Assembly (NCBI RefSeq): GCF_023656515.1
Contig: NZ_JAMOFV010000006.1
Span: 4,543,735 to 4,607,734, forward strand
DNA: 64,000 bases
DNA from: Clostridium swellfunianum
Lineage (GTDB): Bacteria > Bacillota > Clostridia > Clostridiales > Clostridiaceae
Direction: 5' to 3'
The notes beneath the pieces were generated by a model, which saw only the letters and a list, made by a program, of their open reading frames with translations, had not been told where the DNA came from and did not search any database. Position 1 is the first letter of the stretch. The number at the start of each line of letters is the position of its first letter. Shown piece after piece: positions 25,651 through 32,877 of the stretch. Made by a program: the position numbers and the translations under genes.

Positions 25651-25986
25651 TTACCAGCCGCTTCCTACAGCGTTTTGAACGAATGCTGCAATTCTGTCTA
25701 TTGGAATATCAACTATGGATCCTAAGTTGTTTACTTGGCATGAAGCTCTTCCTTGTCCGCCTGGGCTGTTGTTGCCTTGAATACCAAAGCATGGGTCACA
25801 GCAATTTCCAAGTGCGCAGCCTGGTGCTGGTCCTATCTGAGTTATAAGCCTTACAAAGTTGCAGTTAACGCTAGCTAGTACTCCTGTGAATCCTCTTCCA
25901 GATTCACCTCCGCTTGTTGTGAAAATTGTAACTGTTTGACCAATGTTTCTTGCTAAGCTATTTACTAAGCTATATCCGTTTGCCAT
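25651..25986 (-). CDS. Small glycine/cysteine-containing protein, paralogue 1; likely spore-coat or exosporium
   Basis: A 111-residue protein with no family I can name. It has a beta-rich core GQTVTIFTTSGGESGRGFTG near residue 16 followed by GVLASV and VRLITQIG. A cysteine cluster GCALGNCCDPC, a GNNSPGGQGRASC segment and a conserved tail DIPIDRIAAFVQNAV come next. The core resembles LSm-like spore proteins of the DUF2642 kind, but that is only by eye. Three paralogues lie within 2.5 kb, two of them nearly the same length. AAGGAGG precedes the ATG, and a sigma-K-like promoter precedes that. Late mother-cell expression and a spore-surface role are inferred from the promoter and cysteine content. 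Confidence 0.8.
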   Translation of the reverse strand: MANGYSLVNSLARNIGQTVTIFTTSGGESGRGFTGVLASVNCNFVRLITQIGPAPGCALGNCCDPCFGIQGNNSPGGQGRASCQVNNLGSIVDIPIDRIAAFVQNAVGSGW

Positions 25987-26025
25987 CCTAAGTTTCCTCC
26001 TTTCTTATATTTAAGATTATTTGTC

Positions 26026-26040
26026 AGGACTGTTTGTCCT
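26026..26040 (-). promoter_or_regulatory. AGGAC-N5-GTCCT inverted repeat at the transcript start, gene 1
   Basis: The 5-bp arms and 5-nt spacer lie 4 nt past the -10 element. The same arrangement occurs at 26976-26990 and 28159-28173. It would form a hairpin at the extreme 5' end of the mRNA or act as an operator. Confidence 0.6.
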
Positions 26041-26044
26041 AGTA

Positions 26045-26074
26045 TATATTATGTTTCCAACGAAAAATGGTTAC
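26045..26074 (-). promoter_or_regulatory. Sigma-K-like promoter of coat-like gene 1
   Basis: Minus-strand GTAACC (-35, AC core) and CATAATATA (-10) fit the sigma-K consensus AC...CATANNNTA with 16 nt between AAC and CATA. Confidence 0.65.
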
Positions 26075-26090
26075 AGCTTTTAAAACTTTT

Positions 26091-26477
26091 TTATATTGTG
26101 TTGTGCACGAAAGCTGCAATTTTATTTAATGGAATATCAGTTATTGTTCCAAGGCTTACTCCTGCTTCATCTACCATTGAACTGCTATTATCAGCATATA
26201 TTTCTGGAGCTGAAGCAAGCTTAGACAATATCTTAATATAATCTTTTTTCACGTCAAGAAGTACTCCTGTAAAACCTGAGCCAGACTCTCCGCCGCTGAC
26301 AGTATATATAGTTATTGTTTGCCCTATGTATTTTATAAGGCTTTGAATAAAGCTGTCGTCGCTTAAATAGACTTTGGAAGCTTTTTTGATTCCCAATTCA
26401 TAATTACAGCCTTGTTTAACATACAGCTTCTTTTTTTTAGTCCTTATATTAAATATATTTATATTTCTTCTAAACAC
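26091..26477 (-). CDS. Divergent member of the small coat-like family, paralogue 2
   Basis: A 128-residue protein sharing the core GQTITIYTVSGGESGSGFTG and the tail DIPLNKIAAFVHNTI with its three neighbours. It lacks their cysteine and Gly-Pro-Gly middle segment and carries a lysine-rich N-terminal extension of about 40 residues. The start is GTG 26475-26477 with GAGAGGGG 9 nt upstream. It has a sigma-K-like promoter but not the AGGAC-GTCCT repeat. It is best seen as a diverged paralogue; whether it still shares the role is open. Confidence 0.72.
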   Translation of the reverse strand: MFRRNINIFNIRTKKKKLYVKQGCNYELGIKKASKVYLSDDSFIQSLIKYIGQTITIYTVSGGESGSGFTGVLLDVKKDYIKILSKLASAPEIYADNSSSMVDEAGVSLGTITDIPLNKIAAFVHNTI

Positions 26478-26510
26478 TAAGGTTTCCCCTCTCGCAATAT
26501 TTAGCTAGTT

Positions 26511-26541
26511 CATAATATGAGTGAAAGTTCAAAAGTGTTAC
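26511..26541 (-). promoter_or_regulatory. Sigma-K-like promoter of coat-like gene 2
   Basis: Minus-strand GTAACA, then 17 nt from AAC to CATATTATG, close to the sigma-K pattern. This copy has no AGGAC-GTCCT repeat after it. Confidence 0.5.
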
Positions 26542-26562
26542 TTTGCTTTTGCATATAATTAA

Positions 26563-26586
26563 GGCACCACCTGTGAGGGTGATGCC
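26563..26586 (-). terminator. Weak terminator-like hairpin after coat-like gene 3
   Basis: GGCATCACC and GGTGGTGCC pair over 9 bp with one mismatch around a 6-nt loop. The following TTAATTATAT is a poor T-run. Confidence 0.45.
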
Positions 26587-26606
26587 AAATTGCTAAATTA
26601 AATTAG

Positions 26607-26939
26607 TTACCAGCTTCCGCCTACAGCGTTGTGAACGAAGGAAGCTATTCTGTCTACAGGGATATCTACTACTGAACCTAGGTTGTTTACTTGACATGAG
26701 GCTCTTCCCTGTCCACCTGGGCTATTATTACCTTGAATCCCAAAGTTTGGATCACAGCAACTTCCAAGTGCGCAACCTGGTGCTGGTCCTATTTGAGTTA
26801 TAAGTCTTACAAAGCTTGGATTAACCATTGCTAGAACACCTGTAAAGCCGCTGCCTGATTGTCCTCCGCTTGTTGTAAAGATAGTAACTGTTTGACCAAT
26901 GTATCTTGAAAGATTATTTAAGAAATTTCCGTTTGGCAT
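26607..26939 (-). CDS. Small glycine/cysteine-containing coat-like protein, paralogue 3
   Basis: A 110-residue protein very similar to paralogue 1. It has the core GQTVTIFTTSGGQSGSGFTG, GCALGSCCDPNFG, the GNNSPGGQGRASC segment and tail DIPVDRIASFVHNAV. The two differ mainly near the N-terminus and at scattered sites, so this is a fairly recent duplication. It has its own AAGGAGG ribosome site, sigma-K-like promoter and 5' inverted repeat. The function is unknown, with a spore-surface role inferred from the promoter. Confidence 0.8.
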   Translation of the reverse strand: MPNGNFLNNLSRYIGQTVTIFTTSGGQSGSGFTGVLAMVNPSFVRLITQIGPAPGCALGSCCDPNFGIQGNNSPGGQGRASCQVNNLGSVVDIPVDRIASFVHNAVGGSW

Positions 26940-26975
26940 CCTGTGTTTCCTCCTTTCTCATTATGCAGATATGTC

Positions 26976-26990
26976 AGGACGTCTTGTCCT
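26976..26990 (-). promoter_or_regulatory. AGGAC-N5-GTCCT inverted repeat at the transcript start, gene 3
   Basis: Same arms and same 4-nt distance from the -10 as in genes 1 and 4, but with a different 5-nt loop, so arm pairing is what is conserved. Confidence 0.6.
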
Positions 26991-26994
26991 GCTA

Positions 26995-27024
26995 CATACT
27001 ATGACGACTTTATAAAATGTGCTA
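26995..27024 (-). promoter_or_regulatory. Sigma-K-like promoter of coat-like gene 3
   Basis: Minus-strand GCAC as -35 and CATAGTATG as -10, 15 nt apart. It fits less well than the promoters of genes 1 and 4. Confidence 0.45.
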
Positions 27025-27103
27025 CAAAATTTTTTTAAAAAAATAAATTTGTTGTACTTGCTATTAGCTGAATATATATCCATAAAAATACCAAAAATAA
27101 TAA

Positions 27104-27205
27104 TATATAATGCAATAAAGTTCTTACACTAGCAATGTCACAAAATATCCAGGTTTCAAGGGTTTTTGGGACACTGATAGTGTATTAGAACTTTTGCATT
27201 ATATA
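27104..27205 (+). mobile_element. 102-bp palindromic MITE-like element, copy A
   Basis: The ends TATATAATGC and GCATTATATA are inverted, and the arms pair imperfectly for about 35 nt or more (TTCTTACACTAGCAATGTC against its partial complement). It is about 94% identical over its full 102 bp to the reverse complement of 60661-60762 (six differences). It has no coding capacity. It fills the gap between a coat-like gene and the lipoprotein gene. Confidence 0.7.
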
Positions 27206-27239
27206 CTATATAAAGTCTTAAGTGATTGGTGGCATTTAT

Positions 27240-27728
27240 ATGAATAAACCTTATATTTTTCTAATACTAACAATTCAGCTCTTTTTATTTAGCAGCTGCA
27301 CAGCTGTTAAATCCAGTGATTTAATTAAATCCAACTCAATTAACCCATACTCTATAAAAGGCTCGAATCAAGGCTTGGTAAATTCATATTTTTACAAGGA
27401 TGGAACTTATATTGGCGAGGGTGATTTAAAAGACTACGGAAAAGAAATTGCTACCATAACCATTAACGATGGTAAAATAACTGATGTAATTTATCAAAGA
27501 GTAGATGCTTCAGGAAAAGAGCTAATAAGAACAGAAAGCTGCAATATAAAAATAACTGATTTGAGAAGGGAAATATTAAAGGATGACATAATGTCAGACA
27601 TAGGAATTTTAGTTAATGAGGTCATTAAGAAACAAAGCTACGATATAAGCCTGCCAACAAATAATAAGGATATGTTCTTAAATTGGAGGCTTGCTGTAAA
27701 ACGTGCCATGGAACAAGCAAAAAAATAA
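27240..27728 (+). CDS. Small lipoprotein with FMN-binding-like repeat segment
   Basis: I start at ATG 27240, with GGTGG 7 nt upstream; a GTG six codons earlier lacks a ribosome site. A signal peptide ends at LFSSC (lipobox), so the mature protein is lipid-anchored outside the membrane. The segment YKDGTYIGEG, then DYGKEIATITINDGKITDV, resembles the start of FMN-binding (RnfG/NqrC-like) domains. The rest of that domain is not evident, so no cofactor can be claimed. At 162 residues it stands alone, 35 nt after the palindromic element, and ends in its own terminator. Confidence 0.75.
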   Translation: MNKPYIFLILTIQLFLFSSCTAVKSSDLIKSNSINPYSIKGSNQGLVNSYFYKDGTYIGEGDLKDYGKEIATITINDGKITDVIYQRVDASGKELIRTESCNIKITDLRREILKDDIMSDIGILVNEVIKKQSYDISLPTNNKDMFLNWRLAVKRAMEQAKK

Positions 27729-27731
27729 TCT

Positions 27732-27765
27732 AGGACTGTCTTTAAAAGGCAGTCCTTTAAATTAT
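27732..27765 (+). terminator. Terminator after the lipoprotein gene
   Basis: A 10-bp stem AGGACTGTCT / AGGCAGTCCT (one G-U pair) with a TTAAA loop, followed by TTAAATT. Confidence 0.7.
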
Positions 27766-27777
27766 GACTTATGGGTT

Positions 27778-28122
27778 TTAATTTCCTACAGCATTGTGTA
27801 CAAAAGATGCTATCTTGTCTATTGGAATATCAACTATAGACCCTAAATTATCAGGTCTGCAGCTGGCTCTTCCTTGATTTCCCCTCTGATCTTCCATCAT
27901 GTTGTCCTCAAAATCTGATACATCTAATAAATTATCGCAGCAGTTTCCTAACGCGCAGCCTGGTCCAGGACCTATTTGTGTAACCAGTCTCACAAAATCT
28001 GGACATACCAATGTAAGAACTCCAGTAAACCCTCTTCCTGATTCTCCACCACTTGTAGTAAATATTGTAACTACCTCTCCAATATTATTTGCTAATTCGG
28101 CAAAAAAATTATAGCCATCCAT
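27778..28122 (-). CDS. Small coat-like protein, paralogue 4
   Basis: A 114-residue member of the same family. It has the core GEVVTIFTTSGGESGRGFTG, GPGCALGNCC, an acidic insert VSDFEDNMMEDQ in place of part of the Gly-rich segment, GNQGRASC, and tail DIPIDKIASFVHNAVGN. It has AAGGAGG before the ATG, a good sigma-K-like promoter and the AGGAC-GTCCT repeat. The lipoprotein gene and repeat element separate it from the other three, which suggests the element and lipoprotein lie inside a once-continuous cluster. Confidence 0.8.
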   Translation of the reverse strand: MDGYNFFAELANNIGEVVTIFTTSGGESGRGFTGVLTLVCPDFVRLVTQIGPGPGCALGNCCDNLLDVSDFEDNMMEDQRGNQGRASCRPDNLGSIVDIPIDKIASFVHNAVGN

Positions 28123-28158
28123 CCTCTGTTTCCTCCTTTCTAGTTATAAGTAATCTAT

Positions 28159-28173
28159 AGGACCACTTGTCCT
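28159..28173 (-). promoter_or_regulatory. AGGAC-N5-GTCCT inverted repeat at the transcript start, gene 4
   Basis: Third instance of the repeat, again 4 nt past the -10 element, with loop sequence different from the other two. Confidence 0.6.
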
Positions 28174-28177
28174 AATG

Positions 28178-28207
28178 CATAATATGATTTTCCATAAAAA
28201 AGGTTAC
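28178..28207 (-). promoter_or_regulatory. Sigma-K-like promoter of coat-like gene 4
   Basis: Minus-strand GTAACC, then 16 nt from AAC to CATATTATG, the same spacing as gene 1. The -35 lies just beyond the T-run of the ccpA terminator. Confidence 0.6.
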
Positions 28208-28241
28208 AAAAAAATATCCTCCGTATCATTCGGAGGATATT
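28205..28241 (-). terminator. Terminator of ccpA
   Basis: Perfect 11-bp stem AATATCCTCCG / CGGAGGATATT with a 7-nt loop, followed on the minus strand by TTTTTT. Confidence 0.92.
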
Positions 28242-28247
28242 ATCATA

Positions 28248-29246
28248 TTACTTTTTGCAGGAATCTCTTTTTACAACTTCATGAGGCAGTACGAAATGAT
28301 GTTGAACCAGTTCAGCCCCATTTATTATCTTAATAAGCATTCTCATCCCAACTGAACCCATATCATACATTGGCTGTACAACTGTAGTTAGCTTTGGATA
28401 AAAGATTGATGCGCTGTATATATCATTAAAGCCCATAACCTCTACATCTTCAGGAACTCTTTTGCCTTCTTCTCTAAGTCCATTTATTACTCCCATGGCT
28501 ATCTCATCGCTTGCACAGAAAACAGCATCTATATCTGCCTTCTTTACAATCTCTTTTATTCCTTCATAGCCATCATTAGCCTTCAAGCCGCTAAAGTAAC
28601 ATATGTTCTTATCAAATTCCATATTATGCTTCTCAAGAGCAGCTTTATAGCCCTGAAACCTATATGCAGCAGCATTAACTACGTCCTCATGTGTTCCTAC
28701 ATAGCCAATTCTCTTATTACCATTCTTTATAAGGAATTCAGTTGCATCTAAAGCTCCCTTTTCATTATCAATAGTAACGCTTGGGAAAGTATTTGCCCTA
28801 TCTGTAGTCTCAACTAAAACTACTGGCATCTCTAAGCTTTTTACCAAATCAATTATAGCTGGCTCCAAGGAATTACTCATATAGATAACTCCATCAACCA
28901 TCTTTTCCTTTAAAACTCTAAGATATTCCATTTCCTTGTCCGGATCAAGGTCAGTATTGCAGAGCATAATATTGTAGTTATAAATATTAGAAACATCCTC
29001 TGCTCCTCTAACTATTTCAGGATAAAACTGGTTTGATATGTCAGGTATTATTATTCCGATTGTTCTACTCTTTTGAGTCTTTAAACTTCTTGCAACAATA
29101 TTAGGTCTATAGCCTAACTTTTTTATAGCTTCTTGAACTTTTTTCTTAGTCTCTTCATTAACAACATCTACATCATTTAAAACTCTAGAAACAGTGGCAA
29201 TAGATACTCCTGCTTCCTTCGCAACATCCTTAATTGAGGCCGCCAC
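28248..29246 (-). CDS. ccpA: LacI-family regulator, catabolite control protein A
   Basis: The 332-residue protein has the N-terminal LacI helix-turn-helix IKDVAKEAGVSIATVSRVLN (residues 5-24), a hinge RPNIVARSLKTQKS and a type-I periplasmic-binding-like core. The overall pattern matches CcpA/RegA of clostridia, which represses or activates carbon genes at cre sites with HPr-Ser-P as corepressor. Its solitary position without sugar genes also fits a global regulator. The start is GTG 29244-29246 with AGGAG 8 nt upstream. Cre-like sites occur in this window before both CitMHS genes and the PTS operon. A local LacI repressor cannot be fully excluded. Confidence 0.82.
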   Translation of the reverse strand: MAASIKDVAKEAGVSIATVSRVLNDVDVVNEETKKKVQEAIKKLGYRPNIVARSLKTQKSRTIGIIIPDISNQFYPEIVRGAEDVSNIYNYNIMLCNTDLDPDKEMEYLRVLKEKMVDGVIYMSNSLEPAIIDLVKSLEMPVVLVETTDRANTFPSVTIDNEKGALDATEFLIKNGNKRIGYVGTHEDVVNAAAYRFQGYKAALEKHNMEFDKNICYFSGLKANDGYEGIKEIVKKADIDAVFCASDEIAMGVINGLREEGKRVPEDVEVMGFNDIYSASIFYPKLTTVVQPMYDMGSVGMRMLIKIINGAELVQHHFVLPHEVVKRDSCKK

Positions 29247-29343
29247 AATATCAACTCCTATTAATTATTCTTATTCCATAATTATACTTATAAAATGGTT
29301 GTTTTACAAGTTAATATATACTATATTTCATAATTCTTTATGT

Positions 29344-29398
29344 ATATGCAATGCAATAAAGTTCTTACACTAATGTATTAGAACTTTCGCGTTGTATG
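29344..29398 (+). mobile_element. Internally deleted copy of the palindromic element, copy B
   Basis: ATGCAATAAAGTTCTTAC followed by ACTA is identical to the left end of copy A. TGTATTAGAACTTT matches its right end, while roughly 45 bp of the centre is missing. It lies between ccpA and the formate/nitrite channel terminator. Confidence 0.6.
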
Positions 29399-29402
29399 TA
29401 GA

Positions 29403-29440
29403 AAAAAAAATTAGAGAAACCCTTACATATAGGTTTCTCT
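29403..29440 (-). terminator. Terminator of the formate/nitrite transporter gene
   Basis: AGAGAAACC and GGTTTCTCT (9 bp, perfect) followed on the minus strand by a run of nine T. Confidence 0.9.
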
Positions 29441-29454
29441 TTTAGTCACGTTTA

Positions 29455-30261
29455 CTATACATTTTCTGAATTATTTTTATAAGCTACTGCATTCTTTTTT
29501 TGCTTTGATATAAACCAATAAGGAAGTCCTACAAATACTGCTCCCCCAACTATATTTCCCAAAGTAGCAAATATTAAATTGTGAACTACTGCCCCAACTG
29601 TTACCTCTACTCCATGAGAAAGTATTGCTGCTAGCGGTAAAAGAGTCATGTTTGCAACACTATGCTCAAAACCTGAGGTTATGAAAGCAAATATACACCA
29701 AAATATCATAATAAGCTTAGCAGTCTCATCCTTTAGCTTGTAAAAACACCAAACGCCCAAGCAAACTAATATATTACAAAGTATTCCTCTTGCAAAAATT
29801 TGAAGTGAGGTTGGACTAACCTTGCCATGAGCCCCTTCAATGATAAATTTGCTGAAATCGCCCTTTAAAATACCAGTTGCTAAAAATAATCCAACAGTAA
29901 CTATGGAACCTATAAAATTTCCTATCCAGCTTGCTGCCCAAACCTTAAGAGCATCCAGCCAGCTTGTCTTCTTTTCTAAAGCACCAATCATCATGACCAT
30001 GTTTGTTCCTGTAAACAGCTCTGAGCCTGCAACCATAACAAGGCTTAAAGCTATTGGAAAGGAAATTCCCATAACTATCTTATATGCTGGCGAATTTGCT
30101 GCATGGAGATATGCACCAACAATAAAAATAAATATAAAAGAAATACCTACAAACATTCCAGCTAAAGCTGCAGCTGTTAAATAACCAGCTGTATCATTTT
30201 TTACAACCTTCGCTTTTTTTTCAGCGTAGTGAACTACATTTTCTACATCTGAACTATACAT
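29455..30261 (-). CDS. Formate/nitrite transporter family channel
   Basis: The 268-residue protein has six membrane helices and the FNT signatures AGMFVGISFIFIFIVG near the first helix and ELFTGTNMVM (about 84-93). A third conserved stretch, NMTLLPLA, comes near the fifth helix. FNT proteins are pentameric channels for formate, nitrite or hydrosulfide. In an anaerobic fermenter, formate (FocA) is the most likely cargo, but no formate-lyase or nitrite-reductase gene is adjacent to decide. It is a single-gene unit with its own terminator. GGGAG lies 9 nt before the ATG. Confidence 0.88.
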   Translation of the reverse strand: MYSSDVENVVHYAEKKAKVVKNDTAGYLTAAALAGMFVGISFIFIFIVGAYLHAANSPAYKIVMGISFPIALSLVMVAGSELFTGTNMVMMIGALEKKTSWLDALKVWAASWIGNFIGSIVTVGLFLATGILKGDFSKFIIEGAHGKVSPTSLQIFARGILCNILVCLGVWCFYKLKDETAKLIMIFWCIFAFITSGFEHSVANMTLLPLAAILSHGVEVTVGAVVHNLIFATLGNIVGGAVFVGLPYWFISKQKKNAVAYKNNSENV

Positions 30262-30566
30262 CCCAAACCATCTCCCTAGTTGTAATGTTTATTTTATAAA
30301 TAATATCATCTATAAGGTTTTAATTGTGAAACTCAACTTAAAACCCTATAAGATTATAACATAAAATTATTATATCTCCTATATTTAAATAATTTCCAAT
30401 ACTTTGTATTTTCTTGCTTTTATATTTTGTAACCTAGGACAAACTCTGTTTCATATAATACCATAGCTGGTAAATCTGCATGAACGCCTTCATTTACTAG
30501 TCTATGTGCTTAGTTATAATTTTATGTTAGCTTAAATCAATTATACGGGAGGTTTTGTAATCAATA
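30262..30566. other. Divergent intergenic region between FNT and ZIP genes
   Basis: 305 bp with no open frame that looks real. On the plus strand GTAACC (30430-30435) and CATATAATA (30453-30461) resemble a sigma-K-type promoter with 17 nt between AAC and CATA. The same CATATAATA also contains a TATAAT that could be an ordinary -10. I see no riboswitch or terminator. Confidence 0.35.
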
Positions 30567-31379
30567 ATGTTTGAATGGTTTTCTAATTTAAATCACATTA
30601 CTCAGGCTTTGATTGCCACCTTATTTACTTGGGGAGTAACAGCTGTAGGTGCAGCACTGGTATTTTTCTTTAAAACTGTAAACAAAAAAGTATTGGATGC
30701 AATGATGGGTTTTGCTGCAGGAGTTATGATTGCAGCAAGCTTTTGGTCTCTTCTGTCTCCTGCTATTGAAATGACTGAAAGCTCAGGAGGTATTACTTGG
30801 CTTCCTGCGGTGACAGGGTTCATGGCTGGTGGAATATTTCTTAGGTTAATTGATAAGGTTCTTCCACATCTTCACGTAGGTTTTCCAAAGGAAGAAGCTG
30901 AAGGCATAAAAACAAGCTGGCAAAGAAGTGTGCTTTTAGTACTAGCTATAACCCTGCATAATATCCCTGAGGGGTTAGCTGTAGGTGTAGCTTTTGGAGC
31001 ACTTAACGCTGGTCTTCCATCTGCTTCTCTTTCAGGAGCTATTGCACTTGCCATAGGAATAGGACTTCAAAATTTTCCTGAAGGTGCCTCTGTATCCCTT
31101 CCTCTTAGAAGAGAAGGCTATTCAAGAGCAAAAAGTTTTGTTTTCGGTCAGTTTTCCGGTATGGTAGAACCTATAGCTGGCGTGCTTGGTGCCCTATTAG
31201 TTACAGTTGCAAAATCCATACTTCCCTATGCACTTTCCTTTGCTGCTGGAGCTATGATATTTGTTGTAGTTGAGGAGCTCATTCCAGAATCTCAACTTGA
31301 TAAGAATACCGATATAGCAACCCTTGGAACTATGCTTGGCTTTGCTGTAATGATGTTTTTGGATGTTGCTCTTGGCTAA
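30567..31379 (+). CDS. ZIP-family divalent metal transporter
   Basis: The 270-residue protein has about eight helices and the ZIP metal-binding motifs [10 protein letters not shown] (in helix 4) and [10 protein letters not shown] (in helix 5), close to ZupT/GufA types. These import Zn, Fe, Mn or other divalent ions. It lacks a long histidine-rich loop. GGGAGG is 14 nt from the ATG, a long spacing, so expression may be low. No other in-frame start is better. The gene is a single unit ended by a very strong hairpin. Confidence 0.88.
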   Translation: MFEWFSNLNHITQALIATLFTWGVTAVGAALVFFFKTVNKKVLDAMMGFAAGVMIAASFWSLLSPAIEMTESSGGITWLPAVTGFMAGGIFLRLIDKVLPHLHVGFPKEEAEGIKTSWQRSVLLVLAITLHNIPEGLAVGVAFGALNAGLPSASLSGAIALAIGIGLQNFPEGASVSLPLRREGYSRAKSFVFGQFSGMVEPIAGVLGALLVTVAKSILPYALSFAAGAMIFVVVEELIPESQLDKNTDIATLGTMLGFAVMMFLDVALG

Positions 31380-31410
31380 AGGCAAAAGTGCTAAGCACTT
31401 TTGCCTTTAA
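31378..31410. terminator. Strong bidirectional terminator after the ZIP gene
   Basis: Perfect 14-bp stem AAAGGCAAAAGTGC / GCACTTTTGCCTTT with a 3-nt loop. It overlaps the ZIP stop and also faces the convergent CapA-like gene. Confidence 0.88.
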
Positions 31411-31504
31411 ACTTCTGACAAAATATTATTTCAATAGTCTTTAGTAAACCAAACTGATACATTTTCTCCTATTGCCTTTTTAAGCTTTTAATTAACATTA
31501 AGAA

Positions 31505-32752
31505 TTATTCTTTTGTTTTTAATGCTATCTTAGGATTGGTGGATTGTAAAATTGCTGTAGAATCCTTAAAAGATTGCCTTATAACGGCATTTTGAATATG
31601 TTTTGAATAATCCTCTTGACTAAAAATAGGTAAGATTTCAAAGGTAGTTTTTTTTGCTTCTGAATTATAATAAGCATCTACGACAGTGGGAATATATTCT
31701 ACCTTTTCAATTACTGTACCATTACAATTCTTCTTTATCTCCAAATTCAGGATAACTCCGCTATCCTTATATCTTTCAGGCATATTAGCTAATATGTTTC
31801 CTTGAGAATAAATTACAAATCTATCCTTTTCTATACCGTATATATCTTTTACACTTTTCATAACAGCTGGCTGAAGCACATGAGGATGACTTCCTAATAC
31901 AATATCTACTCCGCTGTTAAATAAAAAATTCACTATGTCTTCCTGAGTTTTGTTTTGCTTTGTAACATATTCGATTCCAAAATGCACACTTGCTATTACT
32001 ATATCAGCCTTCAAATATTTTGCCTTTTTTATTTCTTCAAGCATTTTACTTCTATCTATTAAGTTAACTGCAAATTTTTCCGGAACTGTTATGCCATTGG
32101 TTCCATAGGTATAGGCTAAAAATGCTACCTTAATACCCTTGATATCTTCAATTAAAATTCCCTGACTGTCTTCCTTTGTCTTAAAGGTACCTGTATGTAA
32201 AAGCCCCGCTTTATCAAGATTTTCTATAGTTTTTTCTATGCCGTAAAATCTTCTGTCCAGACTATGATTATTAGCTGTTGTTACTAAATCAAAGCCCGCA
32301 TCTCTAATATTTTGTGCCAATATTTCAGGAGAATTAAATTGTGGATACCCAGTATAGCTTTTTTCCTTACCTGAAAAAGTCGTTTCCAAATTTCCTAGAG
32401 CAAAATCTGCTTTTTCAATATATGGTTTAATGCTTTTAAACATCCTACTGTAATCATAATTTCCATTACTAAGAGCTCCCGACTTGATTTGTGCATCATG
32501 CATCATAATATCTCCTACAGAAGCTATAGTTATTGTTTTCTCTTCTTGCTTTTCTTCAATTATTTGTTCAGAATTAATTTCATTAATTTCCTGAGCAATA
32601 CTATTCAGGTTAGGCATGCTTTCTTTAGCTTCACTGACCTGAGCATCCGACTTATTAACTAGAGTCAACCCTTGAACTGCTATGTTCTTGCTGCAATCGG
32701 CTACAGACAGCAGCATGGTCAAGACAACCACCGAAATAAGTTTTTTACGCAT
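31505..32752 (-). CDS. CapA-family metallophosphatase-like exported protein
   Basis: The 415-residue protein has an N-terminal hydrophobic export signal ending near SVADC, a poor lipobox because of the D before C, then a low-complexity linker. A CapA (poly-gamma-glutamate synthesis) calcineurin-like domain follows from about residue 70, with VGDIMMHDAQI, ETTFSG, TANNHSLDR, VHFGIEY and GSHPHVLQP. These metal-binding Asp/His/Asn motifs are intact, so a phosphoesterase-type activity outside the cell is plausible. No capB, capC or pgs genes are near, so poly-glutamate synthesis is not implied. Confidence 0.85.
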   Translation of the reverse strand: MRKKLISVVVLTMLLSVADCSKNIAVQGLTLVNKSDAQVSEAKESMPNLNSIAQEINEINSEQIIEEKQEEKTITIASVGDIMMHDAQIKSGALSNGNYDYSRMFKSIKPYIEKADFALGNLETTFSGKEKSYTGYPQFNSPEILAQNIRDAGFDLVTTANNHSLDRRFYGIEKTIENLDKAGLLHTGTFKTKEDSQGILIEDIKGIKVAFLAYTYGTNGITVPEKFAVNLIDRSKMLEEIKKAKYLKADIVIASVHFGIEYVTKQNKTQEDIVNFLFNSGVDIVLGSHPHVLQPAVMKSVKDIYGIEKDRFVIYSQGNILANMPERYKDSGVILNLEIKKNCNGTVIEKVEYIPTVVDAYYNSEAKKTTFEILPIFSQEDYSKHIQNAVIRQSFKDSTAILQSTNPKIALKTKE

Positions 32753-32842
32753 TAGTGGGTACCCCCATAACCCTATAATTATTTCTATTATATTAGGGCT
32801 GGAGGCAAATATTACTAATGCAAAAACAAATATATTTTAAAT

Positions 32843-32875
32843 AAAAAAAAGCTAAGGATTTCTCCTCAGCTTTTT
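32843..32875 (-). terminator. Terminator of ileS
   Basis: AAAAAGCTGAGGA and TCCTTAGCTTTTT pair around GAAA with one G-U, ending in a run of T, 3 nt after the stop codon. Confidence 0.9.
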
Positions 32876-32877
32876 CA

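Noticed and set aside
27104-27205. The 102-bp element as a Rho-independent terminator
   Set aside because: The arms are long and imperfect, no T-run follows, and the same sequence occurs in an unrelated gap in the other orientation.
27778-28122. The repeated coat-like genes as a CRISPR or VNTR array
   Set aside because: The repeated units are full open frames with their own ribosome sites and promoters; there are no short regularly spaced direct repeats.
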